DNA of 64,000 nt, taken from a virus. Position 1 is the first letter of the stretch. The number at the start of each line of letters is the position of its first letter. Shown here in pieces: positions 16,816-26,134 of the stretch. The DNA is taken from positions 62,001-126,000 of IMG/VR virus record IMGVR_UViG_3300032213_001813, one strand, 5' to 3'. Made by a program: the position numbers and the translations under genes. The notes beneath the pieces are model-generated. The model searched no databases, had not been told where the DNA came from, and saw only the letters and a list, made by a program, of their open reading frames with translations.

Positions 16816-17795
16816 TGAAGGTAGTTAAACACTTTGGTGGAGATGCACCCTATGGTATTATACCATATATACAAACAATATTTGATAAATTATCAGATGA
16901 AAACTCAAACGATTTATTCTTTAATGGAGTTCAGTTTATAGATGCCCCATATATGTTAGGTCAATATGAGGAAACTGGTAGAAGAGCATTATTAGCACAT
17001 TGGTCTCCTTGTGAGTTTTTAGTAACTCCAAATTATTACTATTTGGATGCATATGAACACTTTACTGAAGTATATTGTGTTTGTCCATTTACTTGTGATT
17101 TTATGAACAAATACTATGGTTACGAAAAGTTTATATACGTTCCATATCCATATACAAATCATACATTAAAATCATTTGGAGAATATGATTCAGTATCTTC
17201 TTGGTTTGGTTCTATAAATGGAGATGAGCATGCTGGGGCAATTGATGTTATTAGTAAATTTCCTTACAAATATATTACATCACAGCAAAATACTTGGTTA
17301 CATCATCCATATGAATATAACAAATGTACGCATGTTAATATTTCAACGGAAGATAAATTGAAAGAAGTAAGTAAGTGCAAAAGTTCACTTACATTTAATA
17401 AATTGTACAAATCACCCAATAGTCAATACAATCCTGGTATTGAGGGTAACAAACTTAAAATTTGGGAGCATAAATCGGAGGAGATATTACCTCAATTTAA
17501 AGTAAGAACACATGAAATTGCAACTTGTAAATCATTAATACTATGTAAAAAAGACCCTTGGAATTTGATTGAGGATTTTTACGAACCTGATAAGGATTTC
17601 ATCTACTTTGATAACTTATCAGAATTAGAAGACATTTTACATGATGTGGATACTAACTTTGAAAAATATGTACCAATAATAGAAAGTGCATATCAGACGG
17701 TACAAAAATATTCAGTAGAGAATTTTTTTGAATTCGTAAAAACAAAAGACAAAAACTTAATAAATTGGAAAAATAAAAATTATGGCATACTTTAA
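16815..17795 (+). CDS. Putative GT-B glycosyltransferase (CgeB-like C-terminus)
   Basis: A 326-residue protein. The C-terminal part (PQFKVRTHEIATCKSLILC followed by DKDFIYFDNLSELEDIL) has the arrangement of CgeB-like glycosyltransferase domains, in which an R-x-x-E element precedes a short region contacting the donor. The N-terminal half is not recognised. Context in the sugar block supports a transferase. Confidence 0.55.
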   Translation: MKVVKHFGGDAPYGIIPYIQTIFDKLSDENSNDLFFNGVQFIDAPYMLGQYEETGRRALLAHWSPCEFLVTPNYYYLDAYEHFTEVYCVCPFTCDFMNKYYGYEKFIYVPYPYTNHTLKSFGEYDSVSSWFGSINGDEHAGAIDVISKFPYKYITSQQNTWLHHPYEYNKCTHVNISTEDKLKEVSKCKSSLTFNKLYKSPNSQYNPGIEGNKLKIWEHKSEEILPQFKVRTHEIATCKSLILCKKDPWNLIEDFYEPDKDFIYFDNLSELEDILHDVDTNFEKYVPIIESAYQTVQKYSVENFFEFVKTKDKNLINWKNKNYGIL

Positions 17796-18789
17796 AGAAA
17801 AAAATGTATTAGTAACCGGCGGTACTGGACTTGTTGGTAGAGAATTAGTAGAACTATTGGTAAAAGATGGTGCAAAAGTTACATCAATATCATTGGATGA
17901 TAATAACTTTGAATCGGATTGGGATGTAAACTACATCAAAGGAGATATTAGAGATTTCCAAACTTGCGTAGATGTAGTTAAAGGACAACAATATGTATTC
18001 CACATTGCTGGTATCAAAGGTTCTCCTGTATTGGTAAAAGAATTACCTTATGTATTCTTTACTAACTTTATTCAAATGAACACATCTATGATTGCAGCTA
18101 TGAACGCATCTGAAGATATGGAGTGGGGATTGTACACATCAACGGTTGGAACTTATGGACCGGCTGATGTATTCTATGAAGATAAATTGTGGGACCAAAT
18201 GCCATCTCGTAATGATTGGTTCGCTGGTTGGTCAAAAAGAATGGGTGAGGTTATGATTGATGCATATCAACAACAAACTGGAAAGAGAAACATTTCAATT
18301 ATCAAACCTGTAAACATTTATGGTAAGTTTGATAACTTTGATTTAAGAACTTCAACTTTAATTCCATCATTGGTAAGAAAGATTTCAGAGGCAACTGATA
18401 CGGTTGATGTGTGGGGAACTGGGTTATCTAAAAGAGATATCATTCACGCTAGAGATGTTGCTAGAGCAGCAATGCATATGGTAGAACATAAAGTTGATTA
18501 TTCAGTAAACATTGGTAAAGGTGAAGGTATTACAATTAGAGAGGTTGTAGAAACTGCAATTAAAGTATCTGGAAAGAGTTTAGATGTTGTATTGGATTCT
18601 ACTAAACCAACTGGTGATGATGCTAGAGTTGCTAACATTGATAAATTAAATGGAACTGGTTTTGTTCCAACTGTATCATTGGAAGATGGGATTAGAGAAA
18701 CTTATGAATGGTATCAACAAAACAAAAATTACAATGGAAGATATGATGCTTTCCACACAAACGATTACACAAATAAAATAGAAGAATAA
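17782..18789 (+). CDS. NAD-dependent nucleotide-sugar epimerase/dehydratase (SDR) with altered active site
   Basis: Extended SDR of 335 residues. The NAD-binding TGGTGLVG is at residues 13-20, followed by a GDIRD element and a TSTVGTYGP segment at the usual Ser/Thr position. The catalytic YxxxK site reads A-G-W-S-K, so the expected Tyr is Ala with the Lys kept. The protein may use another acid, bind without turnover, or catalyse a different step. Overlaps the previous gene by 14 bases. Confidence 0.85.
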   Translation: MAYFKEKNVLVTGGTGLVGRELVELLVKDGAKVTSISLDDNNFESDWDVNYIKGDIRDFQTCVDVVKGQQYVFHIAGIKGSPVLVKELPYVFFTNFIQMNTSMIAAMNASEDMEWGLYTSTVGTYGPADVFYEDKLWDQMPSRNDWFAGWSKRMGEVMIDAYQQQTGKRNISIIKPVNIYGKFDNFDLRTSTLIPSLVRKISEATDTVDVWGTGLSKRDIIHARDVARAAMHMVEHKVDYSVNIGKGEGITIREVVETAIKVSGKSLDVVLDSTKPTGDDARVANIDKLNGTGFVPTVSLEDGIRETYEWYQQNKNYNGRYDAFHTNDYTNKIEE

Positions 18790-19475
18790 TGGCATATTAC
18801 AATTGGTTTAATGAGTATTTTAAGGAGAAGCACAAAAACTCAACAACGGAAGAAATATTAGATGATGTATTTTTGATGTTAGAAAAAAGAGGTGGTGAAT
18901 ATTTGAAACACAACTATGAGAGTTATAAACAACTTTGGATTGACCCGCAAGAAGATATTGTGAATAGTAAACCACAAGTAATTCAGCAGATTAGAGAAGA
19001 GTTATATGATTTTCTTAAATTGTTAATTGAAAACAATGTTAAGAAGGTATTACAAATTGGATTGGGACACTTTGGTTCAACTCAATTTTGTTTAAGTTTG
19101 ATTTGTGATGAGATTGTTACTGTTGAGTATGATATTAAAAACATAGCAAATTACGCAAATAGAGAGTTATTATATAACCAAAACAAAGAGCATTTTATCT
19201 ATGGTGATTCTGCTGATGTTAATGTAATATCACAAGCTGCTAACTATGGTAGATTTGATGCAGTATTCATTGATGGTAATCATAGTTACGAATATGTTAA
19301 AAGTGATTACCAACACTATTCACCATTTGTAAAGCAAGGTGGTATTGTTGCATTTCACGATGCTTGTTTGGATGCAGATAGATATGGTACTCCAAAAGTT
19401 ATTTCAGAGTTACAAAGAGAGGTAACACTTATTAAACATTCAAACGAAGTTGGTATAGCTTATTACATTAATTAA
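18789..19475 (+). CDS. Class I SAM-dependent methyltransferase-like protein
   Basis: A 228-residue protein with a Rossmann methyltransferase core: VLQIGLGHFGSTQFCLSL as motif I, VTVEYDI with the acidic residue that contacts SAM, and AVFIDGNHSYEYVKSDYQHY, typical of Methyltransf_24-like enzymes acting on sugars. The first Gly-rich motif is somewhat divergent. Confidence 0.75.
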   Translation: MAYYNWFNEYFKEKHKNSTTEEILDDVFLMLEKRGGEYLKHNYESYKQLWIDPQEDIVNSKPQVIQQIREELYDFLKLLIENNVKKVLQIGLGHFGSTQFCLSLICDEIVTVEYDIKNIANYANRELLYNQNKEHFIYGDSADVNVISQAANYGRFDAVFIDGNHSYEYVKSDYQHYSPFVKQGGIVAFHDACLDADRYGTPKVISELQREVTLIKHSNEVGIAYYIN

Positions 19476-19476
19476 T

Positions 19477-20442
19477 ATGAAAAATTTACTAATATGTGGA
19501 GGTAGTGGGTTCATTGGGAGAAATTGCGTTGAGCATTTCTCCAAAGACCCAAACTATAAAATAACTGCTACTTATTTCTCCGAACAAAAATACGAACCAA
19601 TTGATGGTGTTGAATTTGTTAAGGTTGATTTAAGAGATGAAGCAGCTGTAAAAGAGTTGATGAAAGGTATGGATATTGTTATTCAGGCAGCAGCAACTAC
19701 AACTGGTGCAAAGGATGTAATCAACAGTCCATATTTGCATGTTACTGATAATGCGGTGATGAACTCTTGGATTTTTAGAGAAGCTGTATTAAATAAAGTA
19801 GAACATCTAATTTTCTTTAGTTGTACAGTTATGTATCAATCGAAAGATGTAGCTCAATCGGAAAATGATTGGTCAGCATCTGATAGAATCTATAAGAACT
19901 ATTTTGGAGTTGGTAATACTAAAGTATATTTGGAGAATATGTGTGATTTCTATTCTCAAATCGGAGATACTAAATTTACTGCAATCAGACACTCAAATGT
20001 ATTTGGACCATATGATAAGTATGATTTAGATAAATGCCATGTAGTACCTGCATTTGTTAATAAGATTATCAATTCTGAAAAAACATTAGAGGTGTGGGGT
20101 AATGGTGAAGCTAAGAGAGATGTTGTTTATATTGATGATTTAGTTGATATGGTTCAGAAAGTAATAGATAAGCAAGATAACAAATACGAACTATTCAATT
20201 GCGGTGTAGGTAGAGCATATTCAATTAGAGAATTGGCTGATGTATTGATGGAAGTTAATAATAAAGAATTGAAAATGCAATATGATGCATCTAAACCAAA
20301 CATACCAACAACTGTAATATTAGATTGCCAAAAAGCAAAAGATGTATTAGGTTGGACACCAACTACTTCAATTACTGATGGTATGCGGAAGACAAGTGAA
20401 TGGTATAAAGCAAATTACAAAGGAAGTACATTTATAAAATAA
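19477..20442 (+). CDS. NAD-dependent nucleotide-sugar epimerase/dehydratase (SDR) with altered active site
   Basis: A 321-residue extended SDR with CGGSGFIG at the N-terminus, VDLRD, and a C-terminal GWTPTTSITDGMRKT typical of the family. At the YxxxK position the sequence is V-G-N-T-K, so the Tyr is replaced by Val while Lys is kept, as in the SDR two genes upstream. A close functional link between these two altered SDRs is plausible. Confidence 0.83.
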   Translation: MKNLLICGGSGFIGRNCVEHFSKDPNYKITATYFSEQKYEPIDGVEFVKVDLRDEAAVKELMKGMDIVIQAAATTTGAKDVINSPYLHVTDNAVMNSWIFREAVLNKVEHLIFFSCTVMYQSKDVAQSENDWSASDRIYKNYFGVGNTKVYLENMCDFYSQIGDTKFTAIRHSNVFGPYDKYDLDKCHVVPAFVNKIINSEKTLEVWGNGEAKRDVVYIDDLVDMVQKVIDKQDNKYELFNCGVGRAYSIRELADVLMEVNNKELKMQYDASKPNIPTTVILDCQKAKDVLGWTPTTSITDGMRKTSEWYKANYKGSTFIK

Positions 20443-20446
20443 AATT

Positions 20447-21067
20447 ATGATAACGAATCATACAGAAAAAACACTTATTAAGTTTGAAGAGAGAGTATGT
20501 GATACTTTTATGAACAAAGAGATATTAGCTCCTGTTCACTTATATAGTGGTAATGAAAAACAAATGATTGATATATTTCAGAACATCAAAGAAGAAGATT
20601 GGCTTTTTTGTTCTTGGAGAAGTCATTATCAATGTTTACTAAAAGGAGTATCTGAAGAATTGTTGATGGATGAAATTAAAAAAGGACATTCAATCTCATT
20701 AAACTTCAAAGATTACAAAATATTCTCAACTGCAATTGTAACGGGAAATATTCCAATCGCAACTGGTGTTGCTTTATCTAACAAATTAAAAGATAATGGT
20801 GAGCATGTATATTGTTTTGTTGGAGATATGACATCTGAAACTGGATGTTTTTCTGAAAACTACAAATATGCATTGAACTACGATTTACCAATTACATTTG
20901 TGATAGAAGATAATAGTAAATCAGTATGTACGGATACTTTAAAAACGTGGAAGCAGGATAAACTTACATATGAATCTGAAAGTGGAACGGAGTTTGATAA
21001 AATTATTTATTACAAATACGAAAATAAATATCCTCACGCTGGAACTGGTGTAAGAATACAATTTTAA
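20447..21067 (+). CDS. Thiamine-diphosphate enzyme, ThDP-binding half (E1-alpha/transketolase-N-like)
   Basis: A 206-residue protein with the ThDP motif GDMTSETGCFSENYKYALNY continuing to ITFVIEDN, that is GD with the Asn about 30 residues later, which bind the diphosphate-metal unit. Upstream ITGVAL-type helix is present as PIATGVALSNKL. The pyrimidine-binding half is encoded by the next gene, so the two probably form a heteromeric enzyme. It may transfer a two-carbon unit to a keto sugar (inference from context). Confidence 0.8.
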   Translation: MITNHTEKTLIKFEERVCDTFMNKEILAPVHLYSGNEKQMIDIFQNIKEEDWLFCSWRSHYQCLLKGVSEELLMDEIKKGHSISLNFKDYKIFSTAIVTGNIPIATGVALSNKLKDNGEHVYCFVGDMTSETGCFSENYKYALNYDLPITFVIEDNSKSVCTDTLKTWKQDKLTYESESGTEFDKIIYYKYENKYPHAGTGVRIQF

Positions 21068-21078
21068 AAATTAGAAAG

Positions 21079-21609
21079 ATGAAATATTTTGATGAATTAA
21101 AAAGGTCAATGGAGTGGTTAGGTGAACAACCGAATACTATTTTTTTAGGACAAGCGGTTGAATACGCTGGAACTGCAATGACTAATACATTAAAGGATGT
21201 GAATCCTAACAAATTAATGGAAATGCCTGTTACTGAAGATATGCAAATGGGTATTACTAATGGGTTATCTATAAGTGGTTATGTACCAATTTCAATATAT
21301 CCTAGATGGAACTTTTTGTTGTTAGCTGTAAATCAATTGGTTAATCATTTAGATAAACTACCATTGATATCGGATTACAATACAAAGGTAATCATTAGAA
21401 CGGGTATTGGTTCGGAAAGACCGTTACATCCACAATTTCAACACATAGGTGATTATACTGAAGCATTTCAAAAAATGTTACCTAATGTTGAAGTTATTAG
21501 ATTGGATGAACCTGAACAAATTTTTGAAGCATATCAAAAGGCTTATAATAGAACGGATGGTAAATCAACTATTTTGGTTGAGTGGGGAGATTTTTACAAC
21601 GAAAAATAA
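21079..21609 (+). CDS. Thiamine-diphosphate enzyme, pyrimidine-binding half (E1-beta/transketolase-like)
   Basis: A 176-residue protein matching the pyrimidine domain: FLGQAVEYAGTAM, PVTEDMQMGITNGLSISGYVPI with the Glu that activates the aminopyrimidine, and a following IYPRWNFLLLAVNQLVNH helix. The C-terminal domain usual in E1-beta and transketolase is missing or reduced. It follows its ThDP-binding partner after 11 bases. Confidence 0.8.
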   Translation: MKYFDELKRSMEWLGEQPNTIFLGQAVEYAGTAMTNTLKDVNPNKLMEMPVTEDMQMGITNGLSISGYVPISIYPRWNFLLLAVNQLVNHLDKLPLISDYNTKVIIRTGIGSERPLHPQFQHIGDYTEAFQKMLPNVEVIRLDEPEQIFEAYQKAYNRTDGKSTILVEWGDFYNEK

Positions 21610-21612
21610 ATT

Positions 21613-22800
21613 ATGGAAAACAATTTTAAAATGCCTTTGATGACCGATAATATCTTTAGAGATGATATCAATAATCTAATAGAGTTTCTTCAACAAGACC
21701 CAATTCCAAGACTTACTAATGGTCCGAAGATTTTCGAATTTGAACAAAAATGGAATGAGTGGTTGGGTACAAAGTATAGTGTGATGGTAAATTCAGGAGC
21801 ATCTGCAAATGAATTAACTATGTTAGCATTAAGTTATATACATGGTAACGATGGAGAAATTATTGTACCACCATTGACTTGGATTTCTGATATATCATCT
21901 GTTGTATTTAGTGGATTCAAACCTGTGTTTTGTGATATCAATATGAAAAATCTTTCATTTGATATGGATAAGTTAATGGGTGTGATTACTGATAAAACAA
22001 AAGCAATATTTGTAACTCACGTTTTGGGATTAAATGCATTAACTGATGAGTTAATTGAATTATGTAATGAAAGGGGTATATTACTAATTGAAGATTGCTG
22101 TGAATCGCATGGAGCAACATTCAAAGGACAGAAAGTTGGTTCAATTGGATATGCTAGTAATTTTAGTTTTTACTTTGCACATCATATGAGTACTATTGAG
22201 GGTGGTATTATTAGTACAAATGATTACGAGTTTTATCAGATTCTTAGAGCATTACGTTCGCATGGAATGGCTAGGGAAATGAGTGATGAAACAATGAGAC
22301 AAAAGTATATTGATGATAACCCAATGTTATCCAAAGATTTTATTTTCATAACACCATCTCACAATTTTAGAACAACCGAAATAAATGCAGTATTGGGATT
22401 AAGTCAATTACCTAAGTTAGATATTCAAAATCTAAATCGTGTTAGGAATTTTAATCACTTTATTGGTAATATAGATTCTGATAAATTTATAACTGATTTG
22501 GATATCGAAGGACAATCCAATTACGCATTTATTTTGATTATGAAAGATAAATCATTTGAATTAAGAGATAAGATTGAAAATACTTTATCAGAGCATGGTA
22601 TTGAATTTAGAAGAGGATTATCTGGTGGTGGTAATCAATTATTACAACCATATATAAGAAAGAATTTTGATATCAATCACGTAGATTTTCCTAATATGGA
22701 ACATATACATAACTTTAGTTGGTATATTGGAAATCACCCACATTTAGAAATGGAAAAAATTGATTCATTGGTAAACCTATTAAACGAAACAGTAAAATAA
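21613..22800 (+). CDS. DegT-family PLP enzyme, ColD/RfbH-like sugar 3-dehydratase
   Basis: A 395-residue DegT-fold enzyme. The PLP-contacting EDCCESHG (160-167) is present, but the Schiff-base lysine is replaced by His in FAHHMSTIEGG (His190-His191). This His-for-Lys change is the mark of GDP-4-keto-6-deoxymannose 3-dehydratase (ColD) and related 3-dehydrases such as RfbH, which remove the 3-hydroxyl group to make 3,6-dideoxy sugars. Full length for the family. It lies next to the split ThDP enzyme, which would fit a branched deoxysugar route (inference). Confidence 0.86.
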   Translation: MENNFKMPLMTDNIFRDDINNLIEFLQQDPIPRLTNGPKIFEFEQKWNEWLGTKYSVMVNSGASANELTMLALSYIHGNDGEIIVPPLTWISDISSVVFSGFKPVFCDINMKNLSFDMDKLMGVITDKTKAIFVTHVLGLNALTDELIELCNERGILLIEDCCESHGATFKGQKVGSIGYASNFSFYFAHHMSTIEGGIISTNDYEFYQILRALRSHGMAREMSDETMRQKYIDDNPMLSKDFIFITPSHNFRTTEINAVLGLSQLPKLDIQNLNRVRNFNHFIGNIDSDKFITDLDIEGQSNYAFILIMKDKSFELRDKIENTLSEHGIEFRRGLSGGGNQLLQPYIRKNFDINHVDFPNMEHIHNFSWYIGNHPHLEMEKIDSLVNLLNETVK

Positions 22801-23660
22801 TGATAACTTTTCACAAATTAGGGGAATTGGGTAGGTTAGGTAATCAGTTATTTCAATATGCTGCATTAAAAGGATTGGGTTTACGGAACGGATATGAGGT
22901 AGTAATACCAAATCCACAAACAATGAATTGGCATGGGCAGACTTGTTTATTAGACCAATTTAACATTGAAGCTGGGTATTTGGATGACCAGAATATGTCC
23001 CAAATCCAATATATGTATTCAGAACCAAATTGGAATAAATATGACCCTACCTTTTTTGAAATACCCGATGGCAGTACAATCGAAGGTTTCTTTCAGAGTA
23101 CTTTTTATTTTGAAGGATTTGAAGAGCAAATTAAGAAAGAGCTAACGCCTAAATCGGAATTAGTTGAACAAAATAGAGAGTTCATAAATAAGATTAAATC
23201 TGAAAATGAAGGTTATGAAATAGTAAGTGTGCATGTTAGGAGAGGAGATAATATGACTAATGGTCAGACTGGTTTGATACAAGCATTTGAACCGGGTGGG
23301 ATGTATGAACAATACTTTAACAATGCTAAAAAAGTTTTTGATGGTAAGAATGTAAAGTTTTTAGTGTTTACTGGAGGACAGAGATTCAACGAAGATAATT
23401 CAACTGATGTAGAGTGGTGTAAAAACTTCTTCAAAGGAGATGAGTTTTTGTTTTCGGAAGGTCAGCCACAAATAGATGATTTTTGTAGAATTATGTTATG
23501 TGACCACAATATACTTTCGCACGCTAGTAGTTTTGGTTGGTGGGCAGCATATGTAAATCCAAATCCAAATAAAATAGTAGTAGCTCCTGAATACTACCAT
23601 CCAGATGAACCTGGTTTGAAAAGGGATAAGTTTTATCCAACGGAGTTTGTACAAGTTTAA
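22800..23660 (+). CDS. GT11-family (alpha-1,2-fucosyltransferase-like) glycosyltransferase
   Basis: A 286-residue GT11 enzyme. The N-terminal GRLGNQLFQYAALKGL, central VSVHVRRGDN (the HxRRGD donor-binding motif) and C-terminal SHASSFGWWAAYVNPNPNK are the three family blocks. It would transfer fucose or a related sugar from a GDP donor, consistent with the GDP-fucose synthase-like gene downstream. Starts on the last base of the preceding stop. Confidence 0.92.
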   Translation: MITFHKLGELGRLGNQLFQYAALKGLGLRNGYEVVIPNPQTMNWHGQTCLLDQFNIEAGYLDDQNMSQIQYMYSEPNWNKYDPTFFEIPDGSTIEGFFQSTFYFEGFEEQIKKELTPKSELVEQNREFINKIKSENEGYEIVSVHVRRGDNMTNGQTGLIQAFEPGGMYEQYFNNAKKVFDGKNVKFLVFTGGQRFNEDNSTDVEWCKNFFKGDEFLFSEGQPQIDDFCRIMLCDHNILSHASSFGWWAAYVNPNPNKIVVAPEYYHPDEPGLKRDKFYPTEFVQV

Positions 23661-23671
23661 CAAAATAAATT

Positions 23672-24373
23672 ATGAATTTAATATTTGATATAGGTTACAA
23701 TGAAGGAGAATTTACTGAAGTTTGTTTTAGTAAATATCCAAACGCAAGTGTGATAGCGGTAGAAGCTAATCCAAATTTATGTAGTATGTTGAAAAGAGAA
23801 TTTTCGGTAAATTACAACTTTTTATTACTAAACAATTTAGTATCCAATGTTGTAGGTGAAGAAATTGATTTTTATATATCTCACGAATCAACCGGAGTAT
23901 CTACGGCATCTACCGAATTTATGAATAATTCCCGATTTACAAAGGGTAGTAAAAATGTAGGAGCTAATTCGGTAAATTGGGCACCTCCTGTTAAAATAGA
24001 ATCCATAACAATTGATTCTATGATTGAAACATATGGTATACCTGATTTAATTAAAATTGATGTTGAGGGGTATGAATATACTGTGTTAAGTGGATTAACT
24101 CAAAAAGCTAGTGATATTTGCTTTGAGTGGCATGAGGAAGAAAAGGATAGTTTATACAAAATATTAGACCATTTACAAAGTATAGGTTACACACAATTTG
24201 GTGTAATTGGGTGGTTTGATGAAGGTGATGTATTTCCAAAAGCAACATTTTCTGATAAGGGAGACCCTTATTTAGAATACCCAAAAAACTTCTATACTTT
24301 GGAAGAATTAGAATTAGATAAATTAATACAACCAGAAAGAAGAGTAAATTACGGAATGTTTTTTGCACGATAA
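23672..24373 (+). CDS. FkbM-family methyltransferase
   Basis: A 233-residue SAM-dependent O-methyltransferase. LIFDIGYNEGEFTE is motif I, IAVEANPNLCSML the ribose-binding acidic strand, and IPDLIKIDVEGYEYTVLSG the typical FkbM core. Probably methylates a sugar hydroxyl group. Confidence 0.9.
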   Translation: MNLIFDIGYNEGEFTEVCFSKYPNASVIAVEANPNLCSMLKREFSVNYNFLLLNNLVSNVVGEEIDFYISHESTGVSTASTEFMNNSRFTKGSKNVGANSVNWAPPVKIESITIDSMIETYGIPDLIKIDVEGYEYTVLSGLTQKASDICFEWHEEEKDSLYKILDHLQSIGYTQFGVIGWFDEGDVFPKATFSDKGDPYLEYPKNFYTLEELELDKLIQPERRVNYGMFFAR

Positions 24374-24386
24374 ATAAAAACAAATT

Positions 24387-25340
24387 ATGAATATAGAACA
24401 ATTTAAAAACAAAAAGATTTTAATTACTGGAGCAGGTGGGTTTGTTGGCAGTAATTTAGTTACTGAATTAAAAACTCAAGGATTTACAAACCTATTAACA
24501 CCAGCAACATCCGAACTTAATTTAATTAACCAATCGGAAGTTGAAAAATATTTTGAAGAAAATAAACCCGAAGTTGTATTACACATTGCTGGTTTGGTTG
24601 GTGGTATTGCGGCTAACAAAGCTAGACCAGGTGAGTTCTTCTACAACAATGCAATGGTTGGTATTAACATAACCCATTTTGCTTATAAATACGGAGCAGA
24701 AAAAGTGGTATCCTTAGCAGCGGGTTGTGGTTATCCAAAAGAAATACCCGTACCATTTTCGGAAGATGATTTTTGGAATGGATTACCTGATATGAATTCT
24801 TATGGATATTCATTGGCTAAGAAAAACTTAATAGTACAGGGTTGGGCATATAAACAACAATATGGATTTAATACAACGGTATTGATTCCTGCTAACTTAT
24901 ACGGACCTTATGATAACTTCCATTTAGAAAATTCGCATGTTGTACCAGCGTTGATTAGAAAGTTTTTGGCAGCTAAAGAATCCAACTCACCAACTGTTGA
25001 AGTTTGGGGAACTGGTAAAGCAACTAGAGAATTCCTTTTTGTAGATGATACGGTTAGAGCAATCATAGATGCTATGGCTTGTGATGAAGTAGGTCCTTTT
25101 AATTTGGGAACTGGTGTTGAGACATCTATCAAAGAATTAAACGAAACCATAGCTAAATTAATAGGTTATGAAGGTGAGATTGTTTGGGATACAACTAGAC
25201 CGGATGGACAACCTAAGAGATTCTATGATATGAGTAAATTTAAAGAAACATTTGGTTATGTACCATCAACTCCATTAGAGGATGGATTGAAAAAAACAAT
25301 TGATTGGTATTTGAACAATAAAGAAACCGCTAGATTATAA
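24387..25340 (+). CDS. GDP-L-fucose synthase-like SDR (WcaG/Fcl type)
   Basis: A 317-residue SDR that closely follows GDP-fucose synthase: LITGAGGFVGSNL, the VGGIAANKARPGEFFY block, a Ser-rich AAGCGYP turn and YSLAKK with the catalytic Tyr-x3-Lys intact, then FLFVDDTVRA. It would epimerise and reduce a GDP-4-keto-6-deoxymannose-type substrate. A GDP-mannose dehydratase is not obvious in the window. Confidence 0.88.
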   Translation: MNIEQFKNKKILITGAGGFVGSNLVTELKTQGFTNLLTPATSELNLINQSEVEKYFEENKPEVVLHIAGLVGGIAANKARPGEFFYNNAMVGINITHFAYKYGAEKVVSLAAGCGYPKEIPVPFSEDDFWNGLPDMNSYGYSLAKKNLIVQGWAYKQQYGFNTTVLIPANLYGPYDNFHLENSHVVPALIRKFLAAKESNSPTVEVWGTGKATREFLFVDDTVRAIIDAMACDEVGPFNLGTGVETSIKELNETIAKLIGYEGEIVWDTTRPDGQPKRFYDMSKFKETFGYVPSTPLEDGLKKTIDWYLNNKETARL

Positions 25341-26131
25341 TGAAAGAAATTAATTTAAAATATGAGATACCACAAAATGTAACCAAAGCTAGAATAGATG
25401 TGGGCATGTGTATGACATCCCCACATGCGGCTTTATGGTTTCATAAATATGATAATATATGTGTTATTGGTGTAGAACCAAATCCATATAATTACGAAAG
25501 ATTATTTGATGGTGAAAACGGAATAAATGATTACAAAGTGGTAGTAAACGAAAATGCAGTAAAAATAAATAATGAAACTGTATGTAATTATGTTGAAAAG
25601 GGTAATTACTTTTTTCCAATTGAAGCCGCAATTGATAATGTGGATGAGGTTTGTACAAAAACATTCTATTGTACATCAATGTTAAATACAGGATGTTCAT
25701 CTTTGCATAAACCAATAGATGGTTCAGCTGGATTGAATGGTGTTACTACTGAAAGTGAGGTTGATGTAAATGTTATTTCATTGAAAATGGTATTAGATAA
25801 TTTTCCTTGGGATAGAATACCTGCAATAGAATTATTAAAAACCGATACTCAATCAAACGATTTGAATGTAATCAAAAGTTGTAAAGAGTATTTAAGTAAA
25901 ATATGTTTTATACATTCTGAATATTATGCACATTCTTCATACGATGGTGAAAAATCACAAAATGAATGCTTTGTAGAGTTTGACAATTATATGAAAGAAA
26001 ATAATTTTAGATGTTATTATAATAGTGCTACTGATGCTAGTTATATAAACAACGATTTATTAGAATACATATTTGCAAACAGCGTACTCAATGATGTGTT
26101 TGAATTTCAAAATGGTTATAATTTTATATAA
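25340..26131 (+). CDS. FkbM-like methyltransferase
   Basis: A 263-residue protein with ARIDVGMCMTSPHA and VIGVEPNPYNYERL, a FkbM-like SAM-binding arrangement, and LLKTDTQSNDLNVIKSC in place of the usual KIDVEGxExxVL. The Gly-rich loop is divergent, so activity is less sure than for the FkbM gene at 23672. Starts on the last base of the previous stop. Confidence 0.7.
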   Translation: MKEINLKYEIPQNVTKARIDVGMCMTSPHAALWFHKYDNICVIGVEPNPYNYERLFDGENGINDYKVVVNENAVKINNETVCNYVEKGNYFFPIEAAIDNVDEVCTKTFYCTSMLNTGCSSLHKPIDGSAGLNGVTTESEVDVNVISLKMVLDNFPWDRIPAIELLKTDTQSNDLNVIKSCKEYLSKICFIHSEYYAHSSYDGEKSQNECFVEFDNYMKENNFRCYYNSATDASYINNDLLEYIFANSVLNDVFEFQNGYNFI

Positions 26132-26134
26132 AAT

